The notes under the pieces were generated by a model, which saw only the letters and a program-made list of their open reading frames with translations, did not search any database and was not told where the DNA came from. From contig JAAUZH010000037.1 in the NCBI GenBank assembly GCA_014804675.1, positions 62,001 through 126,000 of the forward strand: a stretch of DNA of 64,000 nucleotides. The letters run 5' to 3'. A program made the position numbers and the translations under genes. Positions 50,875 to 62,591 of this stretch are shown here, in pieces; within the stretch, counting starts at the first letter, position 1, and each line of letters opens with the position of its first letter. The DNA comes from Lachnospiraceae bacterium. Lineage in GTDB: Bacteria > Bacillota > Clostridia > Lachnospirales > Lachnospiraceae.

Positions 50875-53800
50875 ATGTCAATGGAAAAGAACAGAATACG
50901 TCCTATTGCCTCAGGCAAGAATATACGTATGAGTTATTCACGACAAAAAGAGGTTTTGGATATGCCAAACCTAATCGAGGTTCAAAAGGACTCGTATAAC
51001 TGGTTTTTGAACGAAGGATTGAAAGAAGTATTTGCCGATATTTCTCCAATCGAAGATTACAGCGGACACTTAAGCTTAGAGTTTGTGGATTTCGAATTGT
51101 GTGAAGATGACGTAAAGTATTCTATCGAGAAATGTAAAGAAAGAGATGCCACTTATGCGGCGCCTTTAAAAGTAAAGGTACGTCTTTACAACAAGGAAAA
51201 GGAAGAAATCAGCGAACATGAGATTTTTATGGGTGACCTGCCCCTCATGACGGAAACGGGTACGTTCGTTATTAACGGTGCGGAAAGAGTTATTGTAAGC
51301 CAGTTAGTGCGTTCACCGGGGATTTATTATTCAATCGGTCATGATAAGATTGGCAAGGAGCTGTTTTCCTCTACTGTAATTCCTAATCGTGGTGCATGGT
51401 TAGAATATGAAACAGATTCCAATGATGTTTTCTACGTTCGTGTTGACAGAACAAGAAAAGTTCCGATTACAGTACTCCTTCGTGCGCTTGGTATCGGCAC
51501 AAATGATGAAATCAGAGAATTATTTGGTGACGAGCCTAAAATTGAAGCAAGCTTTACGAAAGACGTTTCTGAAAATTATCAAGAAGGTCTTTTAGAGTTA
51601 TACAAAAAAATCCGTCCAGGCGAGCCTCTTTCCGTGGAAAGTGCAGAAAGCCTTATTACGGCTATGTTCTTTGATCCAAGACGTTACGATCTTGCCAAAG
51701 TGGGCAGATATAAATTTAATAAGAAACTGGCATTGAGAAACCGCATCAGACATCAGGTTCTGGCAGAAGATGTAGTGGATGCATTTACAGGCGAGGTTTT
51801 GGCGGAAGCGGGCACAACTGTAACTGCCGAGTTAGCCGATGCTATCCAGAATGCAGCGGTTCCTTATGTATATGTGCAGGCAGAAGAAAAGAATGTAAAG
51901 ATTCTTTCCAATATGATGGTAGATATTACAAACTTTGTGGATTGCAATCCGAAAGAACTCGGTGTGACAGAGCTTGTTTATTTTCCGGTATTGCAGAGCA
52001 TTTTGGAGGAATACAGCGATAAGCCGGATGAGTTGGCACGGGCTATTCAGAAGAATATCAGCGAGCTGATTCCGAAGCATATTACAAAGGAAGATATCAT
52101 CGCATCCATAAATTACAATATCCATCTGGAATACGGAATGGGAAATGATGATGATATCGATCATCTTGGCAACAGAAGAATCAGAGCAGTAGGGGAACTT
52201 TTACAAAATCAGTATAGAATTGGTTTGTCAAGATTGGAAAGAGTTGTAAGAGAAAGGATGACCACTCATGATGCAGAGGAAATTTCTCCGCAGGTTTTGA
52301 TCAATATTAAACCGGTACAGGCAGCTGTAAAGGAATTTTTCGGTTCCTCCCAATTGTCGCAGTTCATGGATCAGAACAATCCTCTTGGCGAGTTGACCCA
52401 CAAGAGACGTTTATCAGCGCTGGGTCCTGGAGGCCTTTCCAGGGACAGAGCGGGATTTGAGGTTCGTGACGTTCATTATTCCCATTATGGAAGAATGTGT
52501 CCTATTGAAACTCCGGAAGGTCCGAATATCGGTTTGATCAACTCCCTTGCTACTTATGCAAGAATCAATGAGTATGGTTTTGTAGAAGCTCCATATCGTG
52601 AAATCGACAAATCGGACCCGGAAAATCCAAGGGTAACCGATAAGGTTGTTTATATGACGGCAGATGAAGAGGATAATTATCATGTAGCACAGGCGAATGA
52701 AGCTTTGGATGAAAACGGATATTTTGTAAGAAAGATGGTTTCCGGCCGTTACAAGGAGGAAACGCAGGAATATCCAAAGTCCATGTTTGATTATATGGAT
52801 GTTTCTCCTAAGATGGTATTTTCCGTTGCTACCGCATTGATTCCTTTCCTGGAAAATGATGATGCTAACCGGGCGCTTATGGGTTCTAACATGCAGCGTC
52901 AGGCAGTGCCGCTTTTGATTACGGAGGCGCCGGTAGTAGGAACGGGAATGGAACCGAAAGCAGCTGTGGACTCAGGCGTATGCGTGGTTGCAAAGAAAGC
53001 GGGCACAGTGGATTATGTTTCCTCTAAGCTGATTAAGATCACATATGATGATGGAGAAAAGGATGAGTACCATTTAACCAAGTTTGCAAGAAGCAACCAA
53101 TCCAACTGCTACAATCAAAAGCCTATCGTATTTAAGGGTGACCATGTTGCAGAGGGCCAGGTAATTGCAGACGGTCCTTCTACAGAGGGGGGAGAGCTTG
53201 CCCTTGGCAAGAATCCGCTTATCGGTTTTATGACCTGGGAAGGTTATAACTATGAGGATGCCGTGTTATTAAGTGAAAGACTGGTACAGGAAGACGTTTA
53301 TACATCTGTCCATATAGAAGAATACGAAGCAGAAGCAAGAGATACCAAGCTGGGACCGGAAGAGATTACAAGAGATGTTCCGGGTGTGGGCGATGATGCG
53401 TTAAAGGATTTAGATGACAGAGGTGTTATCCGTATCGGTGCCGAAGTCCGTGCAGGAGATATTTTAGTAGGAAAGGTAACTCCAAAGGGAGAGACGGAGC
53501 TGACGGCAGAAGAAAGACTCCTCCGGGCTATCTTTGGAGAAAAGGCAAGAGAAGTAAGGGATACTTCTTTGAAGGTGCCTCATGGCGAATACGGTATCGT
53601 AGTGGATGCAAAAGTATTTACCAGAGAAAATGGTGATGAATTATCACCGGGTGTAAATCAGGCAGTCCGCATTTATATTGCCCAGAAGAGGAAGATTTCT
53701 GTAGGTGATAAGATGGCAGGCCGTCACGGTAATAAAGGTGTGGTTTCCAGAGTGCTGCCGGTAGAAGATATGCCGTATCTGCCCAATGGACGTCCTCTTG

Positions 53801-54744
53801 ATATCGTATTGAATCCTCTTGGCGTGCCGTCCCGTATGAATATCGGACAGGTATTGGAAATTCATTTGTCATTAGCTGCAAAGGCATTGGGCTTTAATGT
53901 GGCCACTCCGGTATTTGACGGTGCAAATGAACGGGACATCATGGATACATTAGATGTTGCGAATGATTATGTGAATTCCGAATGGGAAGAGTTTGAAGCA
54001 AAATATAAGGATGAGCTGCTTCCTGAAGTGATGGAATACTTATATGAAAACAGAGAACACAGAAAGGTCTGGAAAGGTGTGCCTATTTCCAAGGATGGAA
54101 AGGTAAGGCTGAGGGATGGTCGGACCGGAGAATATTTTGACTCACCGGTAACAATCGGCCATATGCATTATCTGAAGCTCCACCATCTGGTAGACGATAA
54201 GATTCATGCCCGTTCTACCGGTCCTTACTCCTTAGTAACCCAGCAGCCTTTAGGCGGTAAAGCCCAGTTCGGCGGACAGAGATTTGGTGAAATGGAAGTT
54301 TGGGCATTGGAGGCATATGGTGCATCCTATACACTTCAGGAAATCCTGACAGTAAAATCCGATGATGTAGTAGGACGTGTAAAGACCTATGAAGCAATCA
54401 TCAAAGGGGATAATATTCCTGAACCCGGAATTCCGGAATCCTTCAAGGTACTGTTAAAGGAATTACAGTCCCTTGGCCTGGATGTAAAGGTATTAAGAGA
54501 AGACCACACCGAAGTGGAAATTATGGAAACAATCGATTACGGTGAAACGGATTACCGTTATGAAATTGAAGGAGATTCCAAAAGCTATGATTACGAACGG
54601 GAATCATTAGGCTCTATGGGGTATCAGCAACAGGAATTTGACGCTGAAGGAGAACTGGTAAGCGCAGAAGACGAGGAAGAAGTGGAAGACGTAAGCTTGG
54701 AAGAGGACTTCTCAGAAGAGTTTGCAGGAAGCTTTGAAGAGTAA
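50875..54744 (+). CDS. rpoB: RNA polymerase beta subunit
   Basis: The 1,289-residue protein has all expected regions from '[20 protein letters not shown]' to the C-terminal '[20 protein letters not shown]'. The rifampicin pocket reads [13 protein letters not shown] then [13 protein letters not shown], with the sensitive-type Asp, His and Ser residues (Asp516, His526 and Ser531 in E. coli numbering). It ends in a long acidic tail from about residue 1235 not found in E. coli. Two in-frame ATG codons, 50875 and 50881, could start it; the ribosome site (ACGGGG) does not decide. Confidence 0.98.
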   Translation: MSMEKNRIRPIASGKNIRMSYSRQKEVLDMPNLIEVQKDSYNWFLNEGLKEVFADISPIEDYSGHLSLEFVDFELCEDDVKYSIEKCKERDATYAAPLKVKVRLYNKEKEEISEHEIFMGDLPLMTETGTFVINGAERVIVSQLVRSPGIYYSIGHDKIGKELFSSTVIPNRGAWLEYETDSNDVFYVRVDRTRKVPITVLLRALGIGTNDEIRELFGDEPKIEASFTKDVSENYQEGLLELYKKIRPGEPLSVESAESLITAMFFDPRRYDLAKVGRYKFNKKLALRNRIRHQVLAEDVVDAFTGEVLAEAGTTVTAELADAIQNAAVPYVYVQAEEKNVKILSNMMVDITNFVDCNPKELGVTELVYFPVLQSILEEYSDKPDELARAIQKNISELIPKHITKEDIIASINYNIHLEYGMGNDDDIDHLGNRRIRAVGELLQNQYRIGLSRLERVVRERMTTHDAEEISPQVLINIKPVQAAVKEFFGSSQLSQFMDQNNPLGELTHKRRLSALGPGGLSRDRAGFEVRDVHYSHYGRMCPIETPEGPNIGLINSLATYARINEYGFVEAPYREIDKSDPENPRVTDKVVYMTADEEDNYHVAQANEALDENGYFVRKMVSGRYKEETQEYPKSMFDYMDVSPKMVFSVATALIPFLENDDANRALMGSNMQRQAVPLLITEAPVVGTGMEPKAAVDSGVCVVAKKAGTVDYVSSKLIKITYDDGEKDEYHLTKFARSNQSNCYNQKPIVFKGDHVAEGQVIADGPSTEGGELALGKNPLIGFMTWEGYNYEDAVLLSERLVQEDVYTSVHIEEYEAEARDTKLGPEEITRDVPGVGDDALKDLDDRGVIRIGAEVRAGDILVGKVTPKGETELTAEERLLRAIFGEKAREVRDTSLKVPHGEYGIVVDAKVFTRENGDELSPGVNQAVRIYIAQKRKISVGDKMAGRHGNKGVVSRVLPVEDMPYLPNGRPLDIVLNPLGVPSRMNIGQVLEIHLSLAAKALGFNVATPVFDGANERDIMDTLDVANDYVNSEWEEFEAKYKDELLPEVMEYLYENREHRKVWKGVPISKDGKVRLRDGRTGEYFDSPVTIGHMHYLKLHHLVDDKIHARSTGPYSLVTQQPLGGKAQFGGQRFGEMEVWALEAYGASYTLQEILTVKSDDVVGRVKTYEAIIKGDNIPEPGIPESFKVLLKELQSLGLDVKVLREDHTEVEIMETIDYGETDYRYEIEGDSKSYDYERESLGSMGYQQQEFDAEGELVSAEDEEEVEDVSLEEDFSEEFAGSFEE

Positions 54745-54783
54745 AGAATGATTCTAACAACGTAATTGGAAGGAGTGCCATAA

Positions 54784-57700
54784 ATGTCGGAAATAAAAAA
54801 CGAAGCATATCAGCCCATGACATTCGATGCCATTAAAATCGGATTGGCATCCCCGGAGAAAATCCGGGAATGGTCCAGAGGTGAAGTACTAAAGCCGGAG
54901 ACGATCAACTATAGAACGTTAAAACCGGAAAAAGAAGGATTGTTTTGTGAAAAAATCTTTGGACCCAGCAAGGATTGGGAATGTCATTGCGGTAAATATA
55001 AGAAAATCAGATATAAAGGCGTTGTCTGTGACAGGTGCGGCGTAGAAGTTACAAAGTCAAATGTGCGCAGGGAACGTATGGGGCATATTGAGCTTGCCGC
55101 TCCGGTATCCCATATCTGGTATTTTAAAGGTATCCCAAGCAGGATGGGACTGATTCTTGACCTGTCCCCAAGGGTATTGGAAAAGGTATTGTATTTCGCA
55201 TCCTATATTGTGCTTGATCCAGGTGAAACAACCTTTGAATACAAGCAGGTATTATCAGAAAAAGAATATCAGGATGCAAGAGAAGAATACGGCAATAAAT
55301 TCCGTGTTGGCATGGGTGCAGAAGCAATCAAAGAATTGCTTCAGGCAATTGACCTGGATGCGGAGGCAGAGGAGTTAAGAAGCGGGTTAAAGGAATCTAC
55401 CGGACAAAAAAGAGCAAGAATCATTAAGAGGCTGGAAGTAGTGGAAGCCTTCCGCGAATCCGAAAACAAGCCGGAATGGATGATTATGGATGCAGTTCCG
55501 GTTATTCCGCCGGATTTGCGGCCTATGGTGCAGCTGGACGGCGGCCGTTTTGCCACCTCTGATTTAAATGATCTATATCGTAGGATTATCAATCGTAACA
55601 ACCGTTTAAAGAGACTTCTCGAATTAGGTGCGCCGGACATCATTGTGCGCAACGAAAAGAGAATGCTTCAGGAAGCGGTAGATGCCCTGATTGACAATGG
55701 AAGAAGGGGAAGACCTGTTACCGGACCGGGAAACAGAGCATTAAAATCCTTATCCGACATGTTAAAGGGTAAATCCGGACGTTTCCGTCAGAACCTGTTA
55801 GGAAAGCGTGTGGATTATTCCGGACGTTCCGTTATCGTAGTAGGACCGGAATTGAAAATTTATCAGTGCGGACTTCCAAAGGAAATGGCAATTGAGCTTT
55901 TCAAGCCTTTTGTTATGAAGGAACTGGTAGCAAGAGGAATCTCGCAAAATATAAAGAATGCAAAGAAATTGGTAGAAAAACTGGATACCGGAGTATGGGA
56001 TGTTTTGGAAGAGGTCATTAAGGAGCACCCGGTTATGTTAAACCGTGCCCCCACACTTCACAGGCTTGGGATCCAGGCATTTGAGCCTATTTTAGTAGAG
56101 GGTAAGGCAATTAAGCTCCATCCTCTTGTATGTACAGCTTACAATGCGGACTTTGACGGTGACCAGATGGCTGTCCATCTTCCACTTTCTGTAGAAGCCC
56201 AGGCAGAATGCCGGTTTTTACTGTTATCGCCAAATAATCTGTTAAAGCCTTCCGATGGCGGTCCGGTAGCTGTTCCTTCTCAGGATATGGTGCTTGGAAT
56301 CTATTATCTGACTCAGGAAAGACCGGGGGCAAAGGGTGAAGGAAAGGCGTTTAAGAATGTAAATGAAGCAATTCTGGCTTATGAAAATGCAGCATTGACC
56401 CTCCATTCCAGAATTACCGTCAGAATGACCAAAACTATGGCAGATGGAACTGTAAAAATGGGCAATGTGGAATCCACTTTAGGAAGATTTATCTTAAATG
56501 AAATCATTCCGCAGGATTTGGGCTTCGTAGACCGTTCAAAGCCGGAAAATGCTCTGGCATTGGAAGTAGATTTCCATGTAGGTAAAAAGGGTCTGAAGCA
56601 GATTCTGGAAAAAGTCATCAATACCCACGGCGCTACAAAGACAGCCGAAGTATTAGATGATATTAAGGCAATGGGATATAAATATTCCACGAGAGCTGCC
56701 ATGACCGTATCCATTTCCGATATGACAGTGCCGGAAAAGAAGCAGGAAATGCTGGAACAGGCGCAACATACCGTTGACCTTATTACAAGAAATTACAACC
56801 GTGGACTTATTACCGAGGAAGAAAGATACCGCACGGTAGTAGAAACATGGAATGAAACAGATAAAGAACTGACACAGGTGTTGTTAGACGGGCTGGATCA
56901 ATATAACAATATTTATATGATGGCCGATTCCGGTGCCCGTGGTTCCAACCAGCAGATCAAACAGCTGGCAGGTATGCGTGGGCTTATGGCGGATACAACC
57001 GGACGTACAATCGAGCTTCCTATCAAGTCTAATTTCCGTGAAGGTCTTGACGTACTGGAATACTTTATGTCCGCTCACGGTGCAAGAAAAGGTCTTTCCG
57101 ATACGGCTCTTCGTACAGCTGACTCCGGTTATCTGACAAGACGTATGGTTGATGTTTCCCAGGAGCTGATTATCAGGGAAACAGATTGTTCCGAAGGAAA
57201 AGATGTGATTCCGGGCATGGTGGTTAAAGCATTCATGGACGGAAAAGAAACCATTGAAGGACTTTATGACAGAATCAATGGCAGATATGCCTGTGAAGAT
57301 ATTAAAGATAATAAAGGCAATATCATCGTAAAGGCAAATCATATGATTACCCCAAGCCGTGCTTCGAAGATTATGAGCGTGGGTGTAAATGAAAAAGGTG
57401 AGCCCATTGAAGAAGTAAAGATTCGTACGATTTTAACCTGTCGCTCCCATGTGGGTATCTGCTCAAAATGTTATGGTGCCAACATGGCAACTGGCGAAGC
57501 GGTACAGGTAGGTGAAGCAGTAGGTATTATTGCTGCCCAGTCCATTGGCGAGCCTGGTACACAGCTTACGATGCGTACCTTCCATACAGGCGGCGTGGCA
57601 GGTGACGACATCACACAGGGTCTTCCCCGTGTAGAAGAGCTTTTTGAGGCAAGAAAGCCTAAGGGCCTTGCGATTATTGCAGAATTTGGTGGAACAGCTA

Positions 57701-58491
57701 CTATCAAGGATACAAAGAAGAAACGTGAGATCGTGATTACCAATGATGAAACGGGAGAAAGCAAGACTTACCTGATTCCTTATGGCTCCCGTATTAAGAT
57801 TTTGGACGGTGCTGTATTAGAGGCTGGGGATGAATTAACAGAAGGCAGTGTAAATCCTCATGATTTGTTAAAGATTAAAGGTATGCGTGCAGTCCAAGAC
57901 TATATGCTCCGGGAAGTACAAAGAGTATACCGTTTACAGGGTGTAGACATTTCGGATAAGCACATTGAAGTAATCGTTCGTCAGATGCTTAAGAAAATCC
58001 GGGTTGAGAATAATGGCGATGCCGATTTCTTACCGGGCACTTTGGTGGATGTACTGGAGTTTGAGGATATCAATGAAAAATTGATAGCAGAAGGCAAAGA
58101 GCCTGCAGAGGGACAACAGGTAATGCTTGGTATTACAAAGGCTTCCCTTGCAACCAACTCCTTCTTATCTGCAGCTTCCTTCCAGGAAACCACAAAGGTT
58201 CTGACAGAAGCTGCCATTAAAGGAAAGGTGGATCCTCTTATCGGCCTAAAGGAAAATGTAATTATCGGTAAGCTCATTCCGGCCGGAACCGGTATGAAGC
58301 AATACAGAAATGTAGCTCTTGACAGTGATAAGAAGTTGGAAGATGTCATTTCTTTTGAGGATGAATTCCTGTTTGAGGATGAATTCGAGGAAGAAGAGGA
58401 ACTGCTTGCAATCAGTGAAGGACTGGAAGAGGTGCCGGAGAAAGCTCCCGAAGAGGGCGTTGAAGAATTATTAGAATTAACAGAAGAGTAA
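54784..58491 (+). CDS. rpoC: RNA polymerase beta' subunit
   Basis: The 1,235-residue protein has the zinc-ribbon '[20 protein letters not shown]' near residue 60, the catalytic '[20 protein letters not shown]' near 455 with three aspartates for magnesium, the second zinc site with '[13 protein letters not shown]' (about 893-905), and the trigger-loop '[20 protein letters not shown]'. The C-terminal tail is strongly acidic (EDEF/EEEE repeats), paralleling that of the beta subunit. It is separated by 39 bp from rpoB. The str operon (rpsL-rpsG-fusA) does not follow, unlike in Bacillus. Confidence 0.98.
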   Translation: MSEIKNEAYQPMTFDAIKIGLASPEKIREWSRGEVLKPETINYRTLKPEKEGLFCEKIFGPSKDWECHCGKYKKIRYKGVVCDRCGVEVTKSNVRRERMGHIELAAPVSHIWYFKGIPSRMGLILDLSPRVLEKVLYFASYIVLDPGETTFEYKQVLSEKEYQDAREEYGNKFRVGMGAEAIKELLQAIDLDAEAEELRSGLKESTGQKRARIIKRLEVVEAFRESENKPEWMIMDAVPVIPPDLRPMVQLDGGRFATSDLNDLYRRIINRNNRLKRLLELGAPDIIVRNEKRMLQEAVDALIDNGRRGRPVTGPGNRALKSLSDMLKGKSGRFRQNLLGKRVDYSGRSVIVVGPELKIYQCGLPKEMAIELFKPFVMKELVARGISQNIKNAKKLVEKLDTGVWDVLEEVIKEHPVMLNRAPTLHRLGIQAFEPILVEGKAIKLHPLVCTAYNADFDGDQMAVHLPLSVEAQAECRFLLLSPNNLLKPSDGGPVAVPSQDMVLGIYYLTQERPGAKGEGKAFKNVNEAILAYENAALTLHSRITVRMTKTMADGTVKMGNVESTLGRFILNEIIPQDLGFVDRSKPENALALEVDFHVGKKGLKQILEKVINTHGATKTAEVLDDIKAMGYKYSTRAAMTVSISDMTVPEKKQEMLEQAQHTVDLITRNYNRGLITEEERYRTVVETWNETDKELTQVLLDGLDQYNNIYMMADSGARGSNQQIKQLAGMRGLMADTTGRTIELPIKSNFREGLDVLEYFMSAHGARKGLSDTALRTADSGYLTRRMVDVSQELIIRETDCSEGKDVIPGMVVKAFMDGKETIEGLYDRINGRYACEDIKDNKGNIIVKANHMITPSRASKIMSVGVNEKGEPIEEVKIRTILTCRSHVGICSKCYGANMATGEAVQVGEAVGIIAAQSIGEPGTQLTMRTFHTGGVAGDDITQGLPRVEELFEARKPKGLAIIAEFGGTATIKDTKKKREIVITNDETGESKTYLIPYGSRIKILDGAVLEAGDELTEGSVNPHDLLKIKGMRAVQDYMLREVQRVYRLQGVDISDKHIEVIVRQMLKKIRVENNGDADFLPGTLVDVLEFEDINEKLIAEGKEPAEGQQVMLGITKASLATNSFLSAASFQETTKVLTEAAIKGKVDPLIGLKENVIIGKLIPAGTGMKQYRNVALDSDKKLEDVISFEDEFLFEDEFEEEEELLAISEGLEEVPEKAPEEGVEELLELTEE

Positions 58492-58501
58492 AATCATAAA
58501 G

Positions 58502-58542
58502 CACCATGTCTGGCTTTGAGGGCTGGATATGGTGTTTTTTTT
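58502..58542 (+). terminator. Terminator after rpoC
   Basis: CACCATGTC and GATATGGTG form a 9-bp stem (one G-U pair), followed by eight T, 11 bp after the stop codon. Confidence 0.85.
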
Positions 58543-58549
58543 ATAAAAT

Positions 58550-58596
58550 GCCGCCTGCCAAAGCCGCCCTTTTTCCCAGGCGAGCTGAACTGTTAC
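58550..58596. mobile_element. End fragment of the foldback MITE (copy D)
   Basis: The 47 bp GCCGCCTGCCAAAG ... GGCGAGCTGAACTGTTAC match the right end of copies B and C (GCCTGCCAAATRCACnnYCCCTCT, then GGCGGRCTGAA and the GTTAC end), with divergence in the middle. No left arm or core is present. It lies 8 bp after the rpoC terminator T-run. Confidence 0.6.
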
Positions 58597-58624
58597 TCCA
58601 TCCTCACAATTTTTCCCCGAAACC

Positions 58625-58653
58625 TTGAATTTTCTCCCCAAATAGGTTAAAAT
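58625..58653 (+). promoter_or_regulatory. Promoter of the ireB-ruvX operon
   Basis: TTGAAT (58625-58630), a 17-bp spacer and TAAAAT (58648-58653), 32 bp before the ireB start. Confidence 0.65.
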
Positions 58654-58684
58654 AGTAAATATCTACGAGTAAGGACGTGACAAG

Positions 58685-58948
58685 ATGACAGATTTAGGAA
58701 ATACACAATACTTTAAAGTTGAAGCAGAACCTGAAACAGGGGTGAAGGTGGTATTATCAACTGTTTACGAGGCACTAACAGAAAAAGGCTACAATCCTGT
58801 AAACCAAATCGTAGGATATATTATGTCCGGTGATCCCACTTATATTACCAGCCATAAAAATGCCAGAAGCCTTATCATGAAAGTAGAACGGGACGAATTG
58901 GTGGAGGAAATGCTAAAGGTTTACATTAAGACCAACAAATGGGAATGA
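58685..58948 (+). CDS. ireB: IreB-family regulatory protein (DUF965)
   Basis: The 87-residue protein has the characteristic '[20 protein letters not shown]' and '[20 protein letters not shown]' of IreB, a small dimeric protein phosphorylated by the Ser/Thr kinase IreK in Enterococcus and linked to cephalosporin resistance. It starts with threonine-rich '[13 protein letters not shown]', where the phosphorylated threonines lie in enterococcal IreB. It is followed by ruvX and DUF1292, the same order as in Bacillus (yrzL-yrrK-yrzB). Confidence 0.95.
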   Translation: MTDLGNTQYFKVEAEPETGVKVVLSTVYEALTEKGYNPVNQIVGYIMSGDPTYITSHKNARSLIMKVERDELVEEMLKVYIKTNKWE

Positions 58949-58980
58949 TGCAATCTTGTGGCAGCAGGAAGGTAAGCTAT

Positions 58981-59430
58981 ATGCGCATTATGGGTTTGGA
59001 CTTTGGCGCAAAAACAGTAGGGGTGGCAGTTAGCGATCCTTTGCTTGTTACGGCCCAAAGCTTAGAAACGATTACGAGAAAGTCGGAAAATAAATTGAGA
59101 CAAACATTGGCTCGTATTGAAGAGCTGACACAGGAATATCAGATAGATAAAATTGTTCTGGGACTTCCCAAAAACATGAATGGAACTGAAGGGGAACGTG
59201 TAGAGAAAACAAAAGAGTTTCAGGATATGCTTTTTCGGAGGACGGGAATTTCGGTTGAGCTATGGGATGAAAGACTTACTACCGTAGCGGCAGAGCGGAT
59301 CATGATGGAAAGCGGCATACGCAGAGAGCACAGAAAGGAGCATGTGGATGCGGTGGCGGCTTCCTTTATTCTGCAAGGGTATTTGGATTACTTAAAGAAG
59401 GATCAGGAGAAGGAAATTGGAAAAAATTGA
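58981..59430 (+). CDS. ruvX: Holliday junction resolvase-like protein YqgF/RuvX
   Basis: The 149-residue RNase H-fold protein has '[20 protein letters not shown]' (catalytic Asp), '[20 protein letters not shown]' and '[16 protein letters not shown]' with '[17 protein letters not shown]' at the end. YqgF acts in RNA processing, including 16S rRNA, and perhaps on DNA junctions. The start at 58981 follows AGGAAGG; an earlier ATG at 58939 overlaps ireB. The end overlaps DUF1292 by 14 bp. Confidence 0.92.
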   Translation: MRIMGLDFGAKTVGVAVSDPLLVTAQSLETITRKSENKLRQTLARIEELTQEYQIDKIVLGLPKNMNGTEGERVEKTKEFQDMLFRRTGISVELWDERLTTVAAERIMMESGIRREHRKEHVDAVAASFILQGYLDYLKKDQEKEIGKN

Positions 59431-59683
59431 ATTTATGCCGGAGCTGAATGAAGAGCCGGTAGAATTTTTCGTTTTGGAGCAGACAATGATAGCAGGTGTT
59501 ACGTATCTGCTTGTAACGGATCAGGAAGAGGGCGATGCCCAGGCTCTTATTTTGAAGGATGTATCCGGAGACGGAGAGGAAAAGAGCACATATGCCATTG
59601 TTTCAGAAGAAAAAGAGCTTCAGGCTGTGGCAGGAGTGTTTGAAAATATGCTGGATGATATTAAATTAGAAAAAGATGAATAG
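59417..59683 (+). CDS. DUF1292 protein (YrzB-like)
   Basis: The 88-residue acidic protein has the DUF1292 pattern '[20 protein letters not shown]' and '[20 protein letters not shown]'. Its function is unknown; the family is almost always next to ruvX. The start is TTG at 59417, with GGAGAAGG 7 bp before; ATG at 59435 would cut into the conserved N-terminus. It overlaps both ruvX and fur, so four successive genes are translationally coupled. Confidence 0.85.
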   Translation: MEKIEFMPELNEEPVEFFVLEQTMIAGVTYLLVTDQEEGDAQALILKDVSGDGEEKSTYAIVSEEKELQAVAGVFENMLDDIKLEKDE

Positions 59684-60188
59684 CTTTCAGACAGGTGTGG
59701 AAATGGATAGAAAGGGCCTTAGCAAAGAAGAGGTTGCAGCAATTTTAAAAGAAAAAGGATTAAAGGTAACAATACAAAGAGTGCTGGTGTTAAAGGCACT
59801 TTCTGCCTGTGAGGATCAACATCTGACTGCGGAAGAAATTTATGAGCTGGTAAAAGTAGAATACCCGGAAATCGGGCTTGCTACTGTTTATAGAACAATA
59901 CAGTTGCTTTTAGAACTTAACCTTATTGATCGGATTAACTTGGATGATGGCTTTGCCCGTTATGAAATCGGCACATTTAACAAGGGAAAAGCCAGACATC
60001 ATCATCATCATTTAATATGTTTAAAGTGCGGAAAGGTAGCTTCTTTTGAGGATGACCTGTTAGAAGGTCTGGAGAAGAAGATACAGGAAAGCACTGGTTT
60101 TGTTGTGTCCGATCATGAAGTGAAGCTCTACGGCTGCTGCAAAGAATGTGGAGGAAAGTTGATTGAAAAATGTAGTACAACAAAATAG
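59676..60188 (+). CDS. fur: Fur-family metalloregulator
   Basis: The 170-residue protein has the Fur winged helix ('LKEKGLKVTIQRVLVLKALS', 'LTAEEIYELVKVEYPEIGLA' and 'TVYRTIQLLLELNLI') and the dimerisation domain with a His-rich 'ARHHHHHLICLKCGKV' and the second CxxC 'CKEC' of the structural zinc site. Whether it senses iron (Fur), zinc (Zur) or peroxide (PerR) cannot be settled by eye. ATG 59676 overlaps DUF1292 by 8 bp; ATG 59703 is an alternative. Its end overlaps the RNase J gene by 26 bp. Confidence 0.9.
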   Translation: MNSFQTGVEMDRKGLSKEEVAAILKEKGLKVTIQRVLVLKALSACEDQHLTAEEIYELVKVEYPEIGLATVYRTIQLLLELNLIDRINLDDGFARYEIGTFNKGKARHHHHHLICLKCGKVASFEDDLLEGLEKKIQESTGFVVSDHEVKLYGCCKECGGKLIEKCSTTK

Positions 60189-61836
60189 TTCCAAGCTGAA
60201 GATCATACCGTTAGGAGGCTTGGAGCAAATCGGAATGAACATTACAGCCTTTGAATATGAGGACTGTATTATTGTGGTGGATTGCGGTCTGTCTTTTCCG
60301 GCAGATGACATGCTGGGAATCGATCTGGTAATTCCGGATATTACTTATCTGAAGGAGAATTCGGAAAAAGTAAAGGGATTTATGATTACCCACGGACACG
60401 AGGACCATATCGGAGCGCTTCCTTATGTGCTGAAGGAGCTTTCTGTGCCCATTTATGCTACAAAGCTGACCATGGGCATCATTGAAAATAAATTAAAGGA
60501 GCATGGACTGGAACGTGCCACAAAGCGAAAGGTAGTAAAATTCGGACAGCATATCAATCTTGGAAAATTCCGGATTGAATTTATCAAAACCAACCACAGT
60601 ATTGTGGATGCGGCGGCACTTGCTATTTATTCTCCGGCAGGAATCGTGGTCCATACAGGGGATTTTAAGGTGGATTATACACCGGTATTTGGAGATGCCA
60701 TTGACCTGCAGCGATTTGGCGAATTAGGAAAAAAAGGGGTGCTTGCCTTAATGTGCGACAGCACTAATGCGGAGCGTCCCGGTTTTACTCAGTCAGAAAA
60801 AACCGTAGGAGTCACCTTCGACCATATTTTTATGGATCATAAAAATACAAGGATTATCATTGCCACCTTTGCTTCCAATGTGGACAGGGTGCAGCAGATT
60901 ATCAATTCCGCATACAAATACGGCAGGAAGGTAGTGGTGGAGGGCAGAAGCATGGTAAATATTATCGATACTGCCTCCAATCTGGGCTACTTAAAAATAC
61001 CTGAAAACACATTGATTGATATTGAACAGTTAAAGGATTATCCCGATGAAAAAACCGTGCTGATTACAACAGGAAGTCAGGGAGAAAGCATGGCTGCCCT
61101 TAGCAGAATGGCAAGCGGCATGCATAAAAAGGTATCTATCGGTCCTCTTGATACGGTAATTTTTTCATCCAATCCCATTCCAGGAAATGAAAAAGCAGTT
61201 TCCAAGGTCATCAATGAGCTTTATGCCAAGGGAGCGGATGTGATTTTTCAGGATGCCCATGTATCGGGACATGCCTGCAGAGAAGAAATCAAGCTGATTT
61301 ATACTTTGGTTCAGCCCAAATATGCTATTCCGGTCCACGGGGAGTACCGCCATTTAAAGGCACAGGCAGCCCTGGCAAGGGAGCTGGGAATGGATAAAGA
61401 AAATATTTTCATCCTGTCTTCCGGAGATGTGCTGGAGCTGGATGGAAACGGTGCAGCGGTAACAGGAAGCGTGCCGGTGGGTGACATCTATGTGGATGGA
61501 CTTGGTGTAGGAGATGTTGGAAATGTAGTCATTCGGGATAGACAACATCTGGCAGAAGATGGTATTCTAATTGTGGTGATTGCTTTGGATTCCTATAACA
61601 GCATTGTAGTTTCCGGACCGGAAATTGTTTCAAGGGGCTTTGTTTATGTAAGGGAAGCAGACGAGCTGTTGGAAGAAGCAAGGACCATCATATCAGAAGC
61701 TTTGGATGAATGTATGGATAAAAAGATTACGGACTGGGGCAAGATCAAGTCCATGATCAAGGATGAGGCAGGGGAATTCCTTTGGAGAAAAACCAAGAGA
61801 AGGCCTATGATCCTGCCTATCATTATTGAGGTATAG
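60163..61836 (+). CDS. rnj: Ribonuclease J
   Basis: The 557-residue protein has the beta-lactamase fold with metal motif 'HGHEDHIGALPYVLKEL', the beta-CASP domain 'VLITTGSQGESMAALSRMAS', 'HVSGHACREEIKLIYTLVQP' and 'PVHGEYRHLKAQAALARELG', and the C-terminal domain. RNase J is the main 5'-exonuclease/endonuclease of Gram-positives. The start is TTG 60163, with a perfect GGAGG 8 bp upstream that lies inside fur, implying coupling of RNase J synthesis to fur translation. Only one copy is in the window. Confidence 0.96.
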   Translation: MKNVVQQNSSKLKIIPLGGLEQIGMNITAFEYEDCIIVVDCGLSFPADDMLGIDLVIPDITYLKENSEKVKGFMITHGHEDHIGALPYVLKELSVPIYATKLTMGIIENKLKEHGLERATKRKVVKFGQHINLGKFRIEFIKTNHSIVDAAALAIYSPAGIVVHTGDFKVDYTPVFGDAIDLQRFGELGKKGVLALMCDSTNAERPGFTQSEKTVGVTFDHIFMDHKNTRIIIATFASNVDRVQQIINSAYKYGRKVVVEGRSMVNIIDTASNLGYLKIPENTLIDIEQLKDYPDEKTVLITTGSQGESMAALSRMASGMHKKVSIGPLDTVIFSSNPIPGNEKAVSKVINELYAKGADVIFQDAHVSGHACREEIKLIYTLVQPKYAIPVHGEYRHLKAQAALARELGMDKENIFILSSGDVLELDGNGAAVTGSVPVGDIYVDGLGVGDVGNVVIRDRQHLAEDGILIVVIALDSYNSIVVSGPEIVSRGFVYVREADELLEEARTIISEALDECMDKKITDWGKIKSMIKDEAGEFLWRKTKRRPMILPIIIEV

Positions 61837-61840
61837 GGTA

Positions 61841-62173
61841 ATGACACAATATGATCAGGAGCTGGAGGCTTTTATAGAAGCTGTAAAAAATACAGAAGCA
61901 TTTACAGAGTACGAAAAGGAAAAAGAGCGCATAAAAGCATACCCGGATTTGAAGGCAAGGCTTAATGAATTCAGGGAACGGAATTATCGACTGCAAACTT
62001 CAGAAAATACATCTGAGCTATTTGAAGAGATTGACAAGTTTACGATAGAACATGAAGCATTCCGGGAGATTCCCATGGTTCATGATTTCCTGGAAAAAGA
62101 GCTTGCATATTGCAGGATGATCCAACAAATCAATGAGAGGCTGCTAAGGGCTTTTGCTGCTGACTTTGAGTAG
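61841..62173 (+). CDS. YlbF/YmcA-family protein
   Basis: The 110-residue helical protein has 'LEAFIEAVKNTEAFTEYEKE' and 'HDFLEKELAYCRMIQQINER', typical of the YlbF family. In Bacillus YlbF, YmcA and YaaT form the Y-complex that directs RNase Y. Its place directly after RNase J, 4 bp on, fits a role in RNA decay. ATG 61841 is preferred over a TTG at 61826 inside the preceding stop region. Confidence 0.85.
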   Translation: MTQYDQELEAFIEAVKNTEAFTEYEKEKERIKAYPDLKARLNEFRERNYRLQTSENTSELFEEIDKFTIEHEAFREIPMVHDFLEKELAYCRMIQQINERLLRAFAADFE

Positions 62174-62203
62174 TGCCTGAATTTTTCCGAAAGAGGTGAG
62201 AAA

Positions 62204-62590
62204 ATGAGTGCAAAGCAGGTAATTGGTGCTTTTTTAGGAGTAGTTTTTAAGATAGTAGTATGGGCAATTATCATCATGTTAGTGTATAAATATGCTATTT
62301 ATGGCTATACGTTTGGCTTTGAAGTATTTTCTGACCGTCCGGTGGCAACTGCCGCAACAGGAGTAACGGTGAATGTTGCCATTGTAGAAGGAAAATCCAA
62401 TATGGAAATCGCCCGTTTATTAAAAGAAAAAGGATTAATTGAGGATGCCAATGTGTTCTATGTACAGTTGATGCTTTCCGATTATAAAGATAAAATAAAG
62501 CCGGGGATTTATGATTTTAGTACGGCTATGACTGCGGAAGAGATGATCAAGCTTATGGCAGAAGATCCCAATGAAACAGAGGAAGAATAA
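62204..62590 (+). CDS. Short MltG-like membrane protein lacking the catalytic domain
   Basis: The 128-residue protein has one membrane helix (residues 9-31), then a small LysM-like domain 'VTVNVAIVEGKSNMEIARLL', 'KEKGLIEDANVFYVQLMLSD', 'KIKPGIYDFSTAMTAEEMIK', the pattern of the N-terminal part of endolytic transglycosylase MltG (YrrL in Bacillus). The 200-residue catalytic part with the active-site glutamate is absent. Its location just before trmR is the yrrL position in Bacillus, so this is the reduced orthologue. Confidence 0.8.
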   Translation: MSAKQVIGAFLGVVFKIVVWAIIIMLVYKYAIYGYTFGFEVFSDRPVATAATGVTVNVAIVEGKSNMEIARLLKEKGLIEDANVFYVQLMLSDYKDKIKPGIYDFSTAMTAEEMIKLMAEDPNETEEE

Positions 62591-62591
62591 A

